Notes: generated by a model not told the origin, from the letters alone. Counted from the stretch's first letter, positions 42,801 to 44,778 are shown. The stretch: 64,000 bases of DNA from Euleptes europaea (GCF_029931775.1 NC_079323.1:2825001-2889000); one strand, 5' to 3'. Program-made: numbers and translations.

Positions 42801-43052
42801 CGCGTGACCGCCTTGCAGGCCACTCGGATGGTGCAGGAGGCTTGCGGGACCTCGCCCGCCTTACCGAGAGGGCAGACCCCCCTGCCCCAAGGCGGGAGCC
42901 AGGACAGGCAGGAGAGTGCCTCCGAAAGAGGGCACGGGGATATGCCGGATCCCGCGCAAACCCACCGATGGAACCCGGCCTCTCCCGTCTCCCACCGGAT
43001 CGTTGCCAGCAGTGCCAAGAAGAGGCCTCCTGGGCTAATCCGCCAAGCCTGA
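6555..43052 (+). CDS. Maestro heat-like repeat (MROH) family protein, whole coding span, 22 exons
   Basis: The coding exons, listed separately, add up to 3,096 nt (1,031 codons plus a stop), with every intron GT-AG and every phase consistent. The product is a soluble alpha-helical HEAT-repeat protein without signal peptide or membrane segment. Residues about 647-970 follow the order of maestro (MRO): FFVELL, PEVRSLGLRGLG, the VEEVKALLPSLL repeat, SLVPLLLHLQDEEPEVVK, then RDDPDPSVRVTALQA near the end. The N-terminal third (acidic start, then the basic run RKGKKEKTRRRR) is family-variable. The molecular role of MROH proteins is poorly known, so no function is claimed. I chose the start ATG at 6555 because it lies two bases after a good acceptor (TTGCAG at 6548-6553); an upstream coding exon cannot be excluded. 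Introns are packed with transposons but the exons are clean. Which MROH paralogue this is cannot be settled by eye. Confidence 0.9.
6899..7045 (-). mobile_element. TAGGGTTGCCA hAT MITE, truncated
   Basis: Starts TAGGGTGGCCAGCTCC and stops after GAACTGATCTCC. A short piece of another copy lies at 6855-6885. Confidence 0.8.
7175..7299 (+). CDS. MROH exon 2
   Basis: The acceptor is a pyrimidine-rich tract ending GCATTTTTAG. The exon completes the split codon (G|TC = Val) and reads VPDLSAMATIWEENEH ... STVDYFNNKKE, residues 83-124, ending in phase 0 at gtatgg. A hAT MITE begins only 10 bases after the donor. Confidence 0.9.
7310..7520 (-). mobile_element. TAGGGTTGCCA hAT MITE, complete
   Basis: TAGGGTTGCCAGGTCC ... 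CTGGAGGTTGGCAGCCC, beginning ten bases after the exon 2 donor. Confidence 0.88.
7700..7815 (-). mobile_element. hAT MITE, half copy
   Basis: Right half only, GCCCTCCAAGCAGCC to GTTGGCAACCCTA. Confidence 0.75.
7961..8169 (-). mobile_element. TAGGGTTGCCA hAT MITE, complete
   Basis: Both ends present; duplications CCCAGGGA / TTCAGGGA (6/8). Confidence 0.88.
8532..8795 (+). mobile_element. TAGGGTTGCCA hAT MITE with 30-bp insert
   Basis: The insert at 8556-8585 is bounded by AACCTCCAGGTAAT (8542-8555 and 8586-8599). Outer duplications ACAGGTGT / ACAGATGA (6/8). Confidence 0.85.
8807..9011 (-). mobile_element. TAGGGTTGCCA hAT MITE
   Basis: TAAGGTTGCCAGCTCC ... GTTGGCAACCCT, about 70 bases before MROH exon 3. 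Confidence 0.85.
9080..9202 (+). CDS. MROH exon 3
   Basis: Acceptor TTTGCTTTAG and donor ACG|gtgagt. Reads DGVMKKSFLRFLSILSKTMN then WNNMTEFFMDNFTSDLVGAIT (residues 125-165), a helical HEAT-like segment, phase 0 on both sides. A CR1 LINE 3' end starts within about six bases of the donor. Confidence 0.92.
9208..9317 (+). mobile_element. CR1 LINE 3' end beside a splice donor
   Basis: GTGGCTTCCTAGAGGCCCCT ... CTTATGTTCTTATG. It begins within six bases of the exon 3 donor at 9203. Confidence 0.88.
9398..9838 (+). mobile_element. Penelope-like element 3' region
   Basis: Has a hammerhead-like core at 9437-9459 (CTGATGA, stem GAT/ATC, GAAAC). AT-rich sequence follows. No reverse transcriptase is visible, so this is a remnant. 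Confidence 0.5.
9839..10905 (+). mobile_element. hAT MITE split by a solo LTR
   Basis: MITE parts 9839-9911 and 10813-10905 are colinear across the LTR at 9912-10812. Confidence 0.85.
9912..10812 (+). mobile_element. Probable solo LTR of an endogenous retrovirus (fossil)
   Basis: A 901-bp unit beginning TG and ending CA, flanked by 4-bp direct repeats (CGTT at 9908-9911, AGTT at 10813-10816), inserted in a MITE. Inside, near the 3' end, are a TATA-like TATAAATA at about 10636 and an AATAAA-type signal at about 10714, the usual U3-R-U5 order. No internal retroviral genes are present. A near-intact MITE target suggests moderate age. Confidence 0.65.
10916..11239 (+). mobile_element. Non-autonomous hAT element with internal tandem repeat
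   Basis: Ends AAAAAGGTTGGGGACACCTG, a hAT-type terminus; the left end is missing. Contains a ~33-bp tandem repeat (see 11068). Confidence 0.7.
11068..11170 (+). repeat. ~33-bp tandem repeat, three units
   Basis: CTCCGCCTCCTGCGGCAGCC followed by ATTTTGTGGTTGG, repeated three times with one or two differences. Confidence 0.9.
11321..11719 (+). mobile_element. Non-autonomous hAT element, complete
   Basis: Perfect 14-bp terminal inverted repeats (CAGGGGTGGGGAAC / GTTCCCCACCCCTG) and perfect 8-bp target duplications TTTTAAGG at 11313-11320 and 11720-11727. Confidence 0.94.
11821..11894 (+). CDS. MROH exon 4
   Basis: Acceptor GTATTTACAG and donor TTGAG|gtaggt. Reads EMVKKEPPEPTSICLHAMTT then IIDL, residues 166-190, leaving phase 2. 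It follows a run of hAT elements in the intron. Confidence 0.9.
11937..12895 (+). mobile_element. Sauria-type tRNA SINE, split by an LTR
   Basis: Head 11937-12140 (B box GAGTTCGATCCC, then the conserved GGCTCAAGGTTG and CCTTCCATCCTTCCGAGG) and tail 12793-12895. The order is confirmed by uninterrupted copies at 17541 and 42213. Confidence 0.85.
12141..12788 (+). mobile_element. Probable solo LTR (fossil)
   Basis: A 648-bp insert starting TG and ending CA with 4-bp direct repeats ACCA at 12137-12140 and 12789-12792, inside a Sauria SINE. No internal genes. The family is not identified beyond LTR class. Confidence 0.55.
12990..13575. other. Unique intronic sequence
   Basis: No repeat or exon recognised. 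A TTTATGCATGGGAATTTTACC stretch just before it (about 12953) resembles the ends of the palindromic elements at 41510 and 62973. Confidence 0.4.
13576..13794 (-). mobile_element. TAGGGTTGCCA hAT MITE, complete
   Basis: Duplications GTCTTTGC / GCCTTTGC (7/8). Confidence 0.9.
13796..13955 (+). repeat. tRNA-Ala-derived SINE
   Basis: GCTCAGTGGTAG ... GCTTGGCATGCAGAAG with a diverged B box. Confidence 0.75.
14158..14255 (+). repeat. tRNA-derived SINE head fragment
   Basis: GTATGGTGCGGTGATCAAAG and ACCCAGGTTGAAATCCCCAC resemble A and B boxes. The rest is short. Confidence 0.5.
14260..14675. mobile_element. Penelope-type foldback element, interrupted
   Basis: Inverted arms about 14500-14575 and 14575-14660 meet around CTGAAGAAGTGAGCTGTGAC. 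The unit is interrupted at 14312-14490 by a hAT-like sequence (GGGGTGTCAAACA ... GGCACCCTG). Confidence 0.6.
14312..14490 (+). mobile_element. hAT-like non-autonomous element
   Basis: Ends GGGGTGTCAAAC and GCTTGGCACCCTG are imperfect inverted repeats. I could not find target duplications. Confidence 0.55.
14840..15010 (-). repeat. Dispersed AT-rich repeat of unknown class
   Basis: TTTATTTATTTATAAAATTT ATATCCTCCC pattern also occurs at 24965 and about 53040. Confidence 0.5.
15064..15435 (-). mobile_element. CR1 LINE 3' region
   Basis: Begins (reversed) with the CATAGAATCATAGAGTTGGA end typical of CR1, then CCCTGCACAATGCAGGAAAT. Confidence 0.88.
15566..15710 (+). CDS. MROH exon 5
   Basis: Acceptor CATTTCCCCCAG and donor AAAG|gtacca. 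The split Ser codon (AG|C) is completed; it reads SKRHITKTMGSYKKGILLRT, FFKSVFSLSPLRTAAEEGG and then ADVSSLQYTK (residues 190-238), phase 0. The helix-turn-helix pattern fits a HEAT unit. Confidence 0.92.
15799..15992 (+). mobile_element. hAT MITE, left end eroded
   Basis: GAGGCTGGAGTTTCTCCCGG to CCAAATCTCCAGGAGTTTGT, 88 bases after MROH exon 5. Confidence 0.8.
15993..16808. other. Mostly unique intron with eroded hAT and SINE pieces
   Basis: A reversed hAT terminus (GGTTCGCCACCACTG at about 16410) and tRNA-SINE middle sequence (CTAGCCCAAGGCC) are visible; no exon. Confidence 0.45.
16809..17008 (-). mobile_element. TAGGGTTGCCA hAT MITE, right end missing
   Basis: TAGGATTGCCAGC ... CTCCAGCCACCACCC. 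Confidence 0.82.
17028..17237 (-). mobile_element. TAGGGTTGCCA hAT MITE, complete
   Basis: Duplications ATCCTGTC / TGCCTGTC (6/8). It sits 20 bases from another copy in the same orientation. Confidence 0.9.
17541..17815 (-). repeat. Sauria-type SINE
   Basis: Reversed complete copy with GGTCAGGAATGACCCGG at the left and a B-box-like region at the right. Confidence 0.85.
17991..18086 (+). CDS. MROH exon 6
   Basis: Acceptor GGTTGTTTTTCAG and donor TTGCAG|gtaagg. Reads GLFIGTYQTFSEMLQQLMVE then NPVPSELERILQ (residues 239-270), phase 0 on both sides. A tRNA-derived SINE begins about 50 bases downstream. Confidence 0.92.
18133..18455 (-). repeat. tRNA-derived SINE (GTGTAGTGGTTAAGAG type)
   Basis: Reversed complete copy with a short (GAA)n tail, starting 47 bases after MROH exon 6. 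Confidence 0.88.
18728..18832 (+). CDS. MROH exon 7
   Basis: Acceptor TTCTGGGCCAG and donor CTGGAC|gtgagt. Reads LMVSWLQSSEADQRERAIWS, then CASLLNFVASKVKLD (residues 271-305), phase 0. A hAT MITE starts 33 bases after the exon. Confidence 0.92.
18866..19018 (+). mobile_element. TAGGGTTGCCA hAT MITE, truncated
   Basis: TAGGGTTGCCGACCTCCAGG to ACCCACCCTCCTC, joined directly to a reversed CR1 piece. Confidence 0.85.
19019..19200 (-). mobile_element. CR1 LINE fragment
   Basis: Translates on the reverse strand to RFKTDKRKYFFTQSIVKLWN, the CR1 C-terminal tract. Confidence 0.8.
19368..19503 (+). CDS. MROH exon 8
   Basis: Acceptor CTGTCCCATCAG and donor AGAAGA|gtaaga. Reads TMSKFSRLGHLVAVLGTCCG, then DPVKSISSKAAKSVHLLLSV and VLGQK (residues 306-350), phase 1. 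This is a clear HEAT pair. A MITE begins 27 bases into the intron. Confidence 0.92.
19530..19701 (+). mobile_element. TAGGGTTGCCA hAT MITE, internally shortened
   Basis: TGGGTTGCCAACCTCCAGGT to GGAATTTCCTCACCTGGAG. Confidence 0.8.
20021..20136 (+). CDS. MROH exon 9
   Basis: Acceptor GGTGTGTTTCAG and donor GCAGAG|gtaagc. Completes Ile (A|TC) and reads IAKLDEKSVHSEIIKRKHKE then FLESWNPLVFLKNPSRVAE (residues 351-389), phase 0. Confidence 0.92.
20140..20660. other. Unique intronic sequence
   Basis: No repeat or exon recognised. Confidence 0.45.
20776..20889 (+). repeat. Compound microsatellite (CCTT)n(CCAT)n
   Basis: About 19 CCTT units followed by about 9 CCAT units, ending at the A box of a SINE. 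Confidence 0.95.
20887..21311 (+). repeat. tRNA-derived SINE with partial second copy
   Basis: Head TGGTGTAGTGGTTAAGAGC at the left; a second middle section starts at about 21150 (CCCCACTCCTCCACATGAGC). Confidence 0.85.
21355..21501 (+). CDS. MROH exon 10
   Basis: Acceptor CGTGTGCTCCAG and donor GAGAAG|gtgagg. Reads VFGVYFSPRERTDFILTALD, then GLTEHCNSISTTEGLLASMA and RNCGAEIEK (residues 390-438), phase 0. Confidence 0.93.
21660..21861 (-). mobile_element. hAT MITE
   Basis: CAGCTCTGAGTTGGGAAATT to TACCTGGAGATTGGCAATTC. Confidence 0.82.
22009..22318 (+). repeat. tRNA-derived SINE (GTGTAGTGGTTAAGAG type)
   Basis: Complete head, duplicated middle and AACTCTTCTT end. Confidence 0.88.
22439..22599 (+). 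CDS. MROH exon 11
   Basis: Acceptor TCCTCCTTCCAG and donor GACAG|gtaccg. Reads VSDIMDGICSRLDLIRRPSA, then RKLVMKMVGLMASKTQHLDT and VISGLLEHSFPPD (residues 439-492), phase 2. A CR1 fragment begins just after the donor. Confidence 0.93.
22622..23225 (+). mobile_element. CR1 LINE region split by a MITE
   Basis: CTCTTTCTGGAGCGCTGTGT and, after the MITE, TTTAGCCTGGAGAAGAGGAG and AGGGGAGACATGATTGCGAT are CR1 C-terminal sequence. Confidence 0.75.
22734..22930 (-). mobile_element. TAGGGTTGCCA hAT MITE inside CR1
   Basis: TAGGGTTGCCAACTCC ... GATCTCTAGACCCCAGC. Confidence 0.82.
23352..23930. mobile_element. Penelope-like foldback element
   Basis: Reverse-complement arms (about 23354-23520 and 23690-23930) each contain the CTTCAG...GCGAAACGTCAGG motif, around a ~170-bp centre. 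The unit is flanked by ACAAAGGATCAGATC at 23337-23351 and 23931-23945, a perfect 15-bp duplication. No protein-coding part remains. Confidence 0.82.
23946..24430. other. Unique intronic sequence
   Basis: No exon or clear repeat, apart from a TAGGGTTGCCGG start at about 24279 without a MITE body. Confidence 0.45.
24434..24731 (+). repeat. tRNA-derived SINE (GTGTAGTGGTTAAGAG type)
   Basis: Complete copy; its (CTT)n tail runs into the microsatellite. Confidence 0.9.
24732..24970 (+). repeat. Compound microsatellite with 18-bp minisatellite
   Basis: (CTT)n, then (GTCT)n, (ATCT)n, five units of CTACCGGTATCTATCTAT, then (ATCT)n. Confidence 0.95.
24965..25125 (+). repeat. Dispersed repeat of unknown class
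   Basis: AAATTTATATCCCCCCCTCT then CTCAGAGTGGCTAACATCAT, similar to 14840. Confidence 0.5.
25418..25547 (+). CDS. MROH exon 12
   Basis: Acceptor CTTCCTTCTTCAG and donor GTCGCG|gtgagt. Completes Ser (AG|C) and reads SNASELWQALSAEEVVEEQL, then LENLLARLQTHQSREQQTSS and VSVA (residues 492-535), phase 0. It is GC-rich relative to the surrounding intron. The 1.7-kb Penelope-like insert lies 285 bases downstream. Confidence 0.92.
25832..27552 (-). mobile_element. Penelope-like element with ~597-bp inverted terminal arms
   Basis: A 1,721-bp insert. Arms 25831-26428 and 26915-27510 are near-identical reverse complements, the arrangement known for inverted pseudo-LTRs of Penelope-like elements. The centre carries a minus-strand GIY-YIG frame. 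Each arm has a hammerhead-like core (27189-27215; mirror at 26126-26152). Most of the element, including the reverse transcriptase, is absent; it is a partial, non-autonomous copy. Flanking 14-bp duplication ACTACCTGGAGGTT. High arm similarity suggests a young insertion. Confidence 0.88.
26580..26900 (-). mobile_element. GIY-YIG endonuclease domain of the Penelope-like element
   Basis: A 106-residue frame. VYAILCPCFLMYIGSTSRPL then RIGEHRTRI gives the Tyr...Tyr-Ile-Gly, the Arg of the second helix and the His expected in the GIY-YIG nuclease of Penelope proteins, which nicks target DNA. The downstream HVLEDVAKIMHRNEMRFIH tract contains a Glu at about the catalytic position. This is only the C-terminal domain of the usual RT plus GIY-YIG protein. 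Confidence 0.88.
27785..28080 (+). repeat. 5S rRNA-derived SINE, two heads in tandem
   Basis: Two successive 5S-like units (TATTTGGATGGGAGACC and GTGCTTGGATGGGAAACC), the second with GTCTCATCAGATCTCAGAAG. Resembles the lizard 5S-Sauria SINE. It ends about 110 bases before MROH exon 13. Confidence 0.88.
28193..28371 (+). CDS. MROH exon 13
   Basis: Acceptor CCTTCTTCGCCAG and donor ACCAG|gtacgc. Reads ITRALYNVISVPDTKESIQR, then LYPELLMVLLVELYFSLQME and ALPDTSLLQKQCGQGGSLT (residues 536-595), phase 2. The segment LYPELLMVLLVELYFSL is the most family-typical part of the N-terminal half. Confidence 0.93.
28654..28866 (+). repeat. tRNA-Ala-derived SINE
   Basis: GGCTCAGTGGTAGAGAATCT, anticodon-stem-like CTGCTTGGCATGCAG, B box GGTTCAATCCC, tail to GGCAGCTTCATGTGTTC. 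Confidence 0.92.
28955..29480 (-). repeat. 5S rRNA-derived SINE, three heads in tandem
   Basis: Reversed 5S-like blocks recur about every 150-180 bases (ACTTCCTTAGTGATCTCCC, ACTTCCTTGATGGTCTCCC, ACTTCCTTGGTGGTCTCCC), each followed by a GATGAGATC-type block. Confidence 0.9.
29667..29806 (+). repeat. Left copy of a 140-bp inverted duplication
   Basis: CTGACTATTTTCAGCAGGCT to CTCTTGCAAAGAAACAACC. The reverse complement is at 30955-31093. Confidence 0.85.
30030..30190 (-). mobile_element. BovB LINE 3' region
   Basis: The reverse strand encodes the RKGRPK(K/R)-type tract seen at 55.7 kb, near the BovB protein end. Confidence 0.65.
30222..30535 (-). mobile_element. CR1 LINE 3' end
   Basis: CCATCCAGTCCAACCCCCTG to CCTTCCAACTCTATGATTCT, the two diagnostic CR1 blocks in reverse. 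Confidence 0.85.
30536..30950 (-). mobile_element. BovB (RTE) LINE fragments
   Basis: The minus strand reads KADSFEMWCWRRVLWIPWST then NQWVIDQIKPELTLEAKM, matching BovB reverse transcriptase (FELWCWRRLLRVPWTARR-like). Pieces are separated by an (AAC)n stretch. Confidence 0.78.
30955..31093 (-). repeat. Right copy of a 140-bp inverted duplication
   Basis: Reverse complement of 29667-29806, with an A17 run where the left copy has mixed pyrimidines. Confidence 0.85.
31088..31190 (+). repeat. tRNA-Ala-derived SINE, 3' half
   Basis: GAGACCCTGGAGAGGCGCTG to GGCAGCTTCATGTGTTCATG, abutting MROH exon 14. Confidence 0.85.
31254..31409 (+). CDS. MROH exon 14 (acceptor uncertain by 18 nt)
   Basis: Reads RPLRVFSCAMETTKLLLLRM, then GCRYEVTFMEKEKGWAMLQN and VRDQLQGVTLLA (residues 595-646), donor GGCCAG|gtgaga, phase 2. 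Two acceptors keep the frame: AACCAG ending at 31253 (used here) and TGTTTAG ending at 31271, which has the better pyrimidine tract and drops six residues. A truncated tRNA-Ala SINE ends just upstream. Confidence 0.85.
31445..31670 (+). mobile_element. CR1 LINE 3' end
   Basis: TTTTTAAGCAGAGGCTAGAG to TTCCAACTCTATGATTCTA. Confidence 0.88.
31770..32440 (-). mobile_element. L1-like LINE 3' end (tentative)
   Basis: The minus strand reads WEDWESKLAEYAVMAKLTND then SKEFQDKWKAY, reminiscent of the L1 ORF2 C-terminus; an AT-rich 3' UTR-like tract follows at 31770-32170. Confidence 0.5.
32445..32865 (+). mobile_element. Penelope-like fragment (tentative)
   Basis: A CTGAAGAAG...GGGCCAAAACGC motif at about 32714 in AT-rich sequence, similar in layout to the other hammerhead-like sites. 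Confidence 0.4.
32866..32950 (+). mobile_element. hAT MITE, 3' fragment
   Basis: GAGGGCTCACGTTCCTGCTG to CAGTTGGCAGCCC, 80 bases before MROH exon 15. Confidence 0.65.
33030..33144 (+). CDS. MROH exon 15
   Basis: Acceptor CTAACCCGACAG and donor GTAGAG|gtaaga. Completes Arg (AG|A) and reads RAMLHFACPEVTRILDLLFS, then LLHKGTEKSTPTAIAFFVE (residues 647-685), phase 0. The closing FFVE joins LLHYQEI of the next exon, giving the FF(V/A)ELL motif typical of maestro and MROH proteins. Confidence 0.93.
33372..35280 (+). mobile_element. CR1-type LINE, 5'-truncated, with internal insert
   Basis: The RT core reads SGVPQGSVLGPVLFNLFIND then KFADDTKL at 33472-33600, the FADD catalytic motif of non-LTR reverse transcriptase. 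The C-terminal tract follows, and the 3' end is TTTCTTATGTTCTTATG. The 5' half is missing. A 675-bp foreign insert lies at 33965-34639; outside it the sequence resumes exactly. Confidence 0.92.
33965..34639 (+). mobile_element. 675-bp insert inside CR1, probable non-autonomous DNA transposon
   Basis: Terminal inverted repeats CCGTGAACGCAC / GTGCGGACACGG match at 10 of 12 positions. CTGG is present on both sides and only once in the CR1 consensus. CpG-rich, no coding sequence. Superfamily unknown. Confidence 0.6.
35540..35780 (-). repeat. 5S rRNA-derived SINE, two heads in tandem
   Basis: TCCATCCAAGTACTAACCAG occurs twice, 160 bases apart, each followed by CCGACCCTGCTTA. Confidence 0.9.
35893..36033 (+). 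CDS. MROH exon 16
   Basis: The start is set by the strong acceptor TGTTCTGTTCCTCAG in phase 0; the frame is also open upstream to 35833, but only this acceptor gives the family motif across the junction. Reads LLHYQEIDHLPEDQILDSLE, then EWTRHPSPEVRSLGLRGLGI and LAIHPDK (residues 686-732). PEVRSLGLRGLG is the HEAT signature shared with maestro. Confidence 0.92.
36126..36380 (-). mobile_element. hAT MITE plus a 50-bp piece of another
   Basis: A short start at 36126-36174, then a nearly full copy at 36175-36380 with its right end eroded. Confidence 0.8.
36516..36680 (+). CDS. MROH exon 17
   Basis: Acceptor CCTGTTTGCAG and donor AACATT|gtaaga. Reads VEEVKALLPSLLGSLEETEG, then SVVTEGLIAIQNLLKFMHRN and DMVILAEKLLPLFNI (residues 733-787), phase 0 both sides. 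It is the HEAT repeat following LAIHPDK, as in maestro. Confidence 0.93.
36944..37152 (+). repeat. tRNA-Ala-derived SINE
   Basis: GAGGCTGAGTGGTAGAGCATC, GCTTGGCATGCAGAAGG, GGTTCAATCCCCGG. Confidence 0.92.
37356..37572 (+). repeat. tRNA-Ala-derived SINE
   Basis: GAGCTGCGGCTCAATGGTGG, then the same body as the copy at 36944, diverged toward its end. Confidence 0.9.
37753..38162 (+). repeat. ~50-bp minisatellite, about eight units
   Basis: Units of the form GGTCAGTGAGGGTTAAATGT plus AGGGGTTGCTCAGTGAGGGC plus CAATAGTT repeat with frequent changes, in intron 17. Confidence 0.9.
38322..38477 (+). CDS. MROH exon 18
   Basis: Acceptor TTCTTGTTTGCAG and donor GTGAAG|gtgagt. Reads EDAKARNSAISLFAELPNVV, then KKKEKYLIQEQMSQSLVPLL and LHLQDEEPEVVK (residues 788-839). 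It matches the maestro pattern of a Phe-Leu helix, basic linker, and VPLLLHLxDxxPEV. A ~50-bp minisatellite ends about 160 bases upstream. Confidence 0.94.
38520..38950. other. Intron 18, no clear feature
   Basis: 38750-38870 has a weak interspersed-repeat look (GTTTACAATCTGTG) but I cannot name the family. Confidence 0.35.
38971..39093 (+). CDS. MROH exon 19
   Basis: Acceptor TTCTGTCCTGCAG and donor CAAATT|gtaagt. Reads GCQEALARCFRFLGWVLPKK, then ITSKKAWHDHPDVAETLCRQ and I (residues 840-880), phase 0. Confidence 0.93.
39115..39302 (+). repeat. tRNA-derived SINE, 3' truncated
   Basis: GTGTGGTGTAGTGGTTAAGAG to GGTGCCTGTTGTGGGAAGGG, 22 bases after MROH exon 19; one middle block is missing. 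Confidence 0.88.
39304..39411 (-). mobile_element. hAT MITE, half copy
   Basis: CAGTCCAATTGCCAATGCGG to ACCTGGAGGTTTTCAACCC. Confidence 0.75.
39530..39629 (+). CDS. MROH exon 20
   Basis: Acceptor TTTGCCTTGCTAG and donor TTTATCG|gtaagg. Reads SWKVKTIPAILLQCLDHLQG then PQVSIRRAAAIFI (residues 881-913), phase 1. The VSIRRAAAIFIG segment parallels the VRAAAVMFTG helix of maestro. Confidence 0.93.
39895..40087 (+). mobile_element. TAGGGTTGCCA hAT MITE
   Basis: TAGGGCTGCCAACCTCCAGG ... CTGGCAACCCTA. Confidence 0.88.
40110..40257 (+). mobile_element. Penelope-type single-arm fragment
   Basis: TTTGACTCTTGAAAGCTTGT and CTGCAGACCAACATGGCTAC are shared with the foldback at 44066. Confidence 0.55.
40258..40466 (+). 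mobile_element. TAGGGTTGCCA hAT MITE, complete
   Basis: Perfect 8-bp target duplications TTCATGGA at 40250-40257 and 40467-40474. One of the best proofs of hAT identity. Confidence 0.95.
40522..40587 (+). CDS. MROH exon 21
   Basis: Short exon, acceptor CCTGCCTTTCAG, donor TTCTCT|gtaagt. Completes Gly (G|GT) and reads GCLAQCTEPAVINQERKDLI then FL (residues 914-935), phase 1. It lies 55 bases after a MITE with a perfect 8-bp target duplication. Confidence 0.9.
40729..41175 (+). mobile_element. CR1 LINE 3' end
   Basis: Reads RRLRGDMRTIFKYLKGC, then the 3' UTR ending TCCAACTCTATGATTCTATG. Confidence 0.92.
41235..41455 (+). repeat. tRNA-Ala-derived SINE
   Basis: GGCTCAGTGGTAGAGCATCT and GCTTGGCATGCAGAAGG, ending in GTGTTCATG repeats. 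Confidence 0.92.
41510..41804. mobile_element. Palindromic foldback element, ~140-bp arms
   Basis: GCCATTTATGCATGGCTGTT pairs with the right end ...CCCTGCATAAATGGC, and similarity continues through most of both arms. No coding sequence. Confidence 0.8.
41860..42130 (-). mobile_element. Penelope-like fragment (tentative)
   Basis: Reverse strand CCGGAGAAGGCCACATGGCCGAAAC (positions 41949-41973): a perfect GGCC stem before GAAAC, in AT-rich sequence. Confidence 0.5.
42148..42630 (+). repeat. tRNA-derived SINE split by a Sauria SINE
   Basis: Parts 42148-42212 and 42463-42630 are colinear (CCCACTCCTACACACGA ... ACACGAAGCCAGCTGGGTG). Confidence 0.88.
42213..42462 (+). repeat. Sauria-type SINE, head-truncated
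   Basis: CCTGAGTGAGATCCCTATGG to GGTCAGGAATGACCCGGTGC; flanked by TACACACGA-like repeats of its target. Confidence 0.85.
42763..43052 (+). CDS. MROH exon 22, terminal coding exon with stop
   Basis: Acceptor TTACTGTTGTAG. Completes Ser (T|CT) and reads SLHKLRDDPDPSVRVTALQA, then TRMVQEACGTS, the last HEAT helix of maestro-type proteins, followed by a polar proline-rich tail ending GLIRQA and TGA at 43050. The tail has no family match I recognise. A second frame stays open through this exon to a good donor (acaa|gtgagt at 43305), so an alternative C-terminus is possible. Confidence 0.82.
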
Positions 43053-43304
43053 TGCCACCACGCCTCGCTTGGGTGAAATTCAGGAGAAGTCCCGGGCATC
43101 CTTATGCCCAGTGCATAGCCCCACGGGAGCCAAACAGCACTAGAGCTGCAGGCGCTCAGAGCAGGAAGAGAGGCGGCCCCGTTGCTTCACTGGAGGCAGG
43201 AGACGAGGAGTTCGAGGGCGGCCATTCCTCTGGCATCCCGGAGATGCTCTCCACGTTCAGCCTGCCAGTTGTCCTGCTTTCCGAGAGCTCTGGGAACTTC
43301 ACAA
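43053..43304 (+). other. Probable 3' UTR part of MROH exon 22
   Basis: The GC-rich, repeat-free sequence continues past the stop to a strong donor (gtgagt) at 43305. I saw no poly(A) signal before the donor, and a CR1 copy starts just after it, so the transcript is probably spliced onward. Confidence 0.45.
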
Positions 43305-43319
43305 GTGAGTTTCCTCGGA

Positions 43320-43800
43320 GGAGAGAAAGCTACATGGTATGGAGAAAGTGGACAGGGAGAAGCTTTTCTCCCTCTCTCATGATACCAGAATGAGGGGGTC
43401 ATCTGCTGAAGCTGGAGGGGGAGAGATTCAAAACAGACAAAAGGAAGTATTTCTTCACACAATGCATAGTTGAATGGTGGAACTCCCTGCCCCAGGATGT
43501 GGTGATGGCTGCCAACTTGGGAGGCTTTAAGAGGGGAGTGGACATATTCATGGAGAAAAGGGTATCCATGGCTATTAGTTAGAATGGATACTAGTCATGA
43601 TGCATGCCTATTCTCTCTCAGAGGAGCATGCCTGTTATATTAGGTGCTGTGAAACACAGGCAGGTCGGTTCTGCTGCAGTTGTCTTGTTTGGGGGCTTCC
43701 TGGAGGCACCTGGTTGGCCACTGTGTGAACAGACCGCTGGACGTGATGGGCCTGGGTCTGATCCAGAAGGGCTTTTCTTATGTTCTTATGTTGTTATGTA
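43320..43800 (+). mobile_element. CR1 LINE 3' end
   Basis: TCATGATACCAGAATGAGGG to TTCTTATGTTCTTATGTTG. Starts about 15 bases past the donor of exon 22. Confidence 0.9.
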
Positions 43801-43802
43801 CA

Positions 43803-44015
43803 TAGGGTTGCCAACTCTGTGTTGGGAAATCCCTGGAGATTTGGGGGTGGAGCCTGGAGAGGGCGGGGCTTGTGGAGGAACCTCAGTGGAATATAATGCC
43901 ACAGAGTCCACCCTCCACGGCAGCCATTTTCTCCAGGGGAACTGATCTCTCTCCTCTGGCGATTGTTTGTAATTCTGGGAGATCTCCAGGCCCCACCTGG
44001 AGGTTGGCAACCCTA
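43803..44015 (-). mobile_element. TAGGGTTGCCA hAT MITE, complete
   Basis: TAGGGTTGCCAACTCTG ... GTTGGCAACCCTA. Confidence 0.9.
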
Positions 44016-44065
44016 AGGCTACATGCTGGAGGCAAAGCAAATCTAGAGATACCTATGTTTGTTTT

Positions 44066-44262
44066 AGAGCAAGATTCGAGTCCAGTAATACCTTAAAGAC
44101 CAACAAGAGGTTTGGGGTACGAGCTTTCGAGAGTCAAAGCTTAAATCTGACGAAGGGAGCTTCGACTCTCGGAAGCTTTATACCCCGGAAAACCTGTTGA
44201 TCTCAAAGGTGCTACTGGACAGGAATCTTCTCCTGCAGACCAACAGAGCTACCCTCCCGAAA
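44066..44262. mobile_element. Penelope-type foldback element
   Basis: Inverted arms (GAGCTTTCGAGAGTCAAAGC versus GCTTCGACTCTCGGAAGCTT), flanked by perfect 13-bp duplications CTATGTTTGTTTT at 44053-44065 and 44263-44275. Confidence 0.82.
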
Positions 44263-44316
44263 CTATGTTTGTTTTGTGCAACCATCACAGACTTTTTGGA
44301 AATTTGAGGCTGGGTG

Positions 44317-44525
44317 TAGGGTTGCCAGGTTCCTCTTCACCACCGGCGGGAGGTTTTTGGGGTGGAGCCTGAGGAGGGCAGGGTTTGGCGAGGGGATGGA
44401 CTTCAATGCCATAGAGTCCAATTGCCCAAGCGGCCTTTTTGTCCAGGGGAACTGATCTCTATCGGCTGGAGATCAGTTGTAACAGCGGGAGATCTCCAGC
44501 TAGTACCTGGAGGTTGGCAGCCCTA
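44317..44525 (-). mobile_element. TAGGGTTGCCA hAT MITE, complete
   Basis: Duplications GCTGGGTG / GCTGGGAA (6/8). Confidence 0.9.
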
Positions 44526-44565
44526 GCTGGGAAGGATGAGAATTCCCTGTTGTGACCATTAGTAG

Positions 44566-44778
44566 TAGGGTTGCCAGTCCCAGGTTGGGAAATCCCTGGA
44601 GATTTTGGGGTGGAGCATGAAGAGGGTGGGGTTTGGGGAGAGACTTCAATAGGGCACAGTGCCATGGAGTCCCCCCTCCAAATCAACCATTTTCTCCAGG
44701 GGAACTGATCTTGGTCACCTGGAGATCAGTTATAATAGCAGGAGATCTCCAGCCACCTCCTGGAGGTTGGCAACCCTA
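44566..44778 (-). mobile_element. TAGGGTTGCCA hAT MITE, complete
   Basis: Perfect 8-bp duplications ATTAGTAG at 44558-44565 and 44779-44786. Confidence 0.95.
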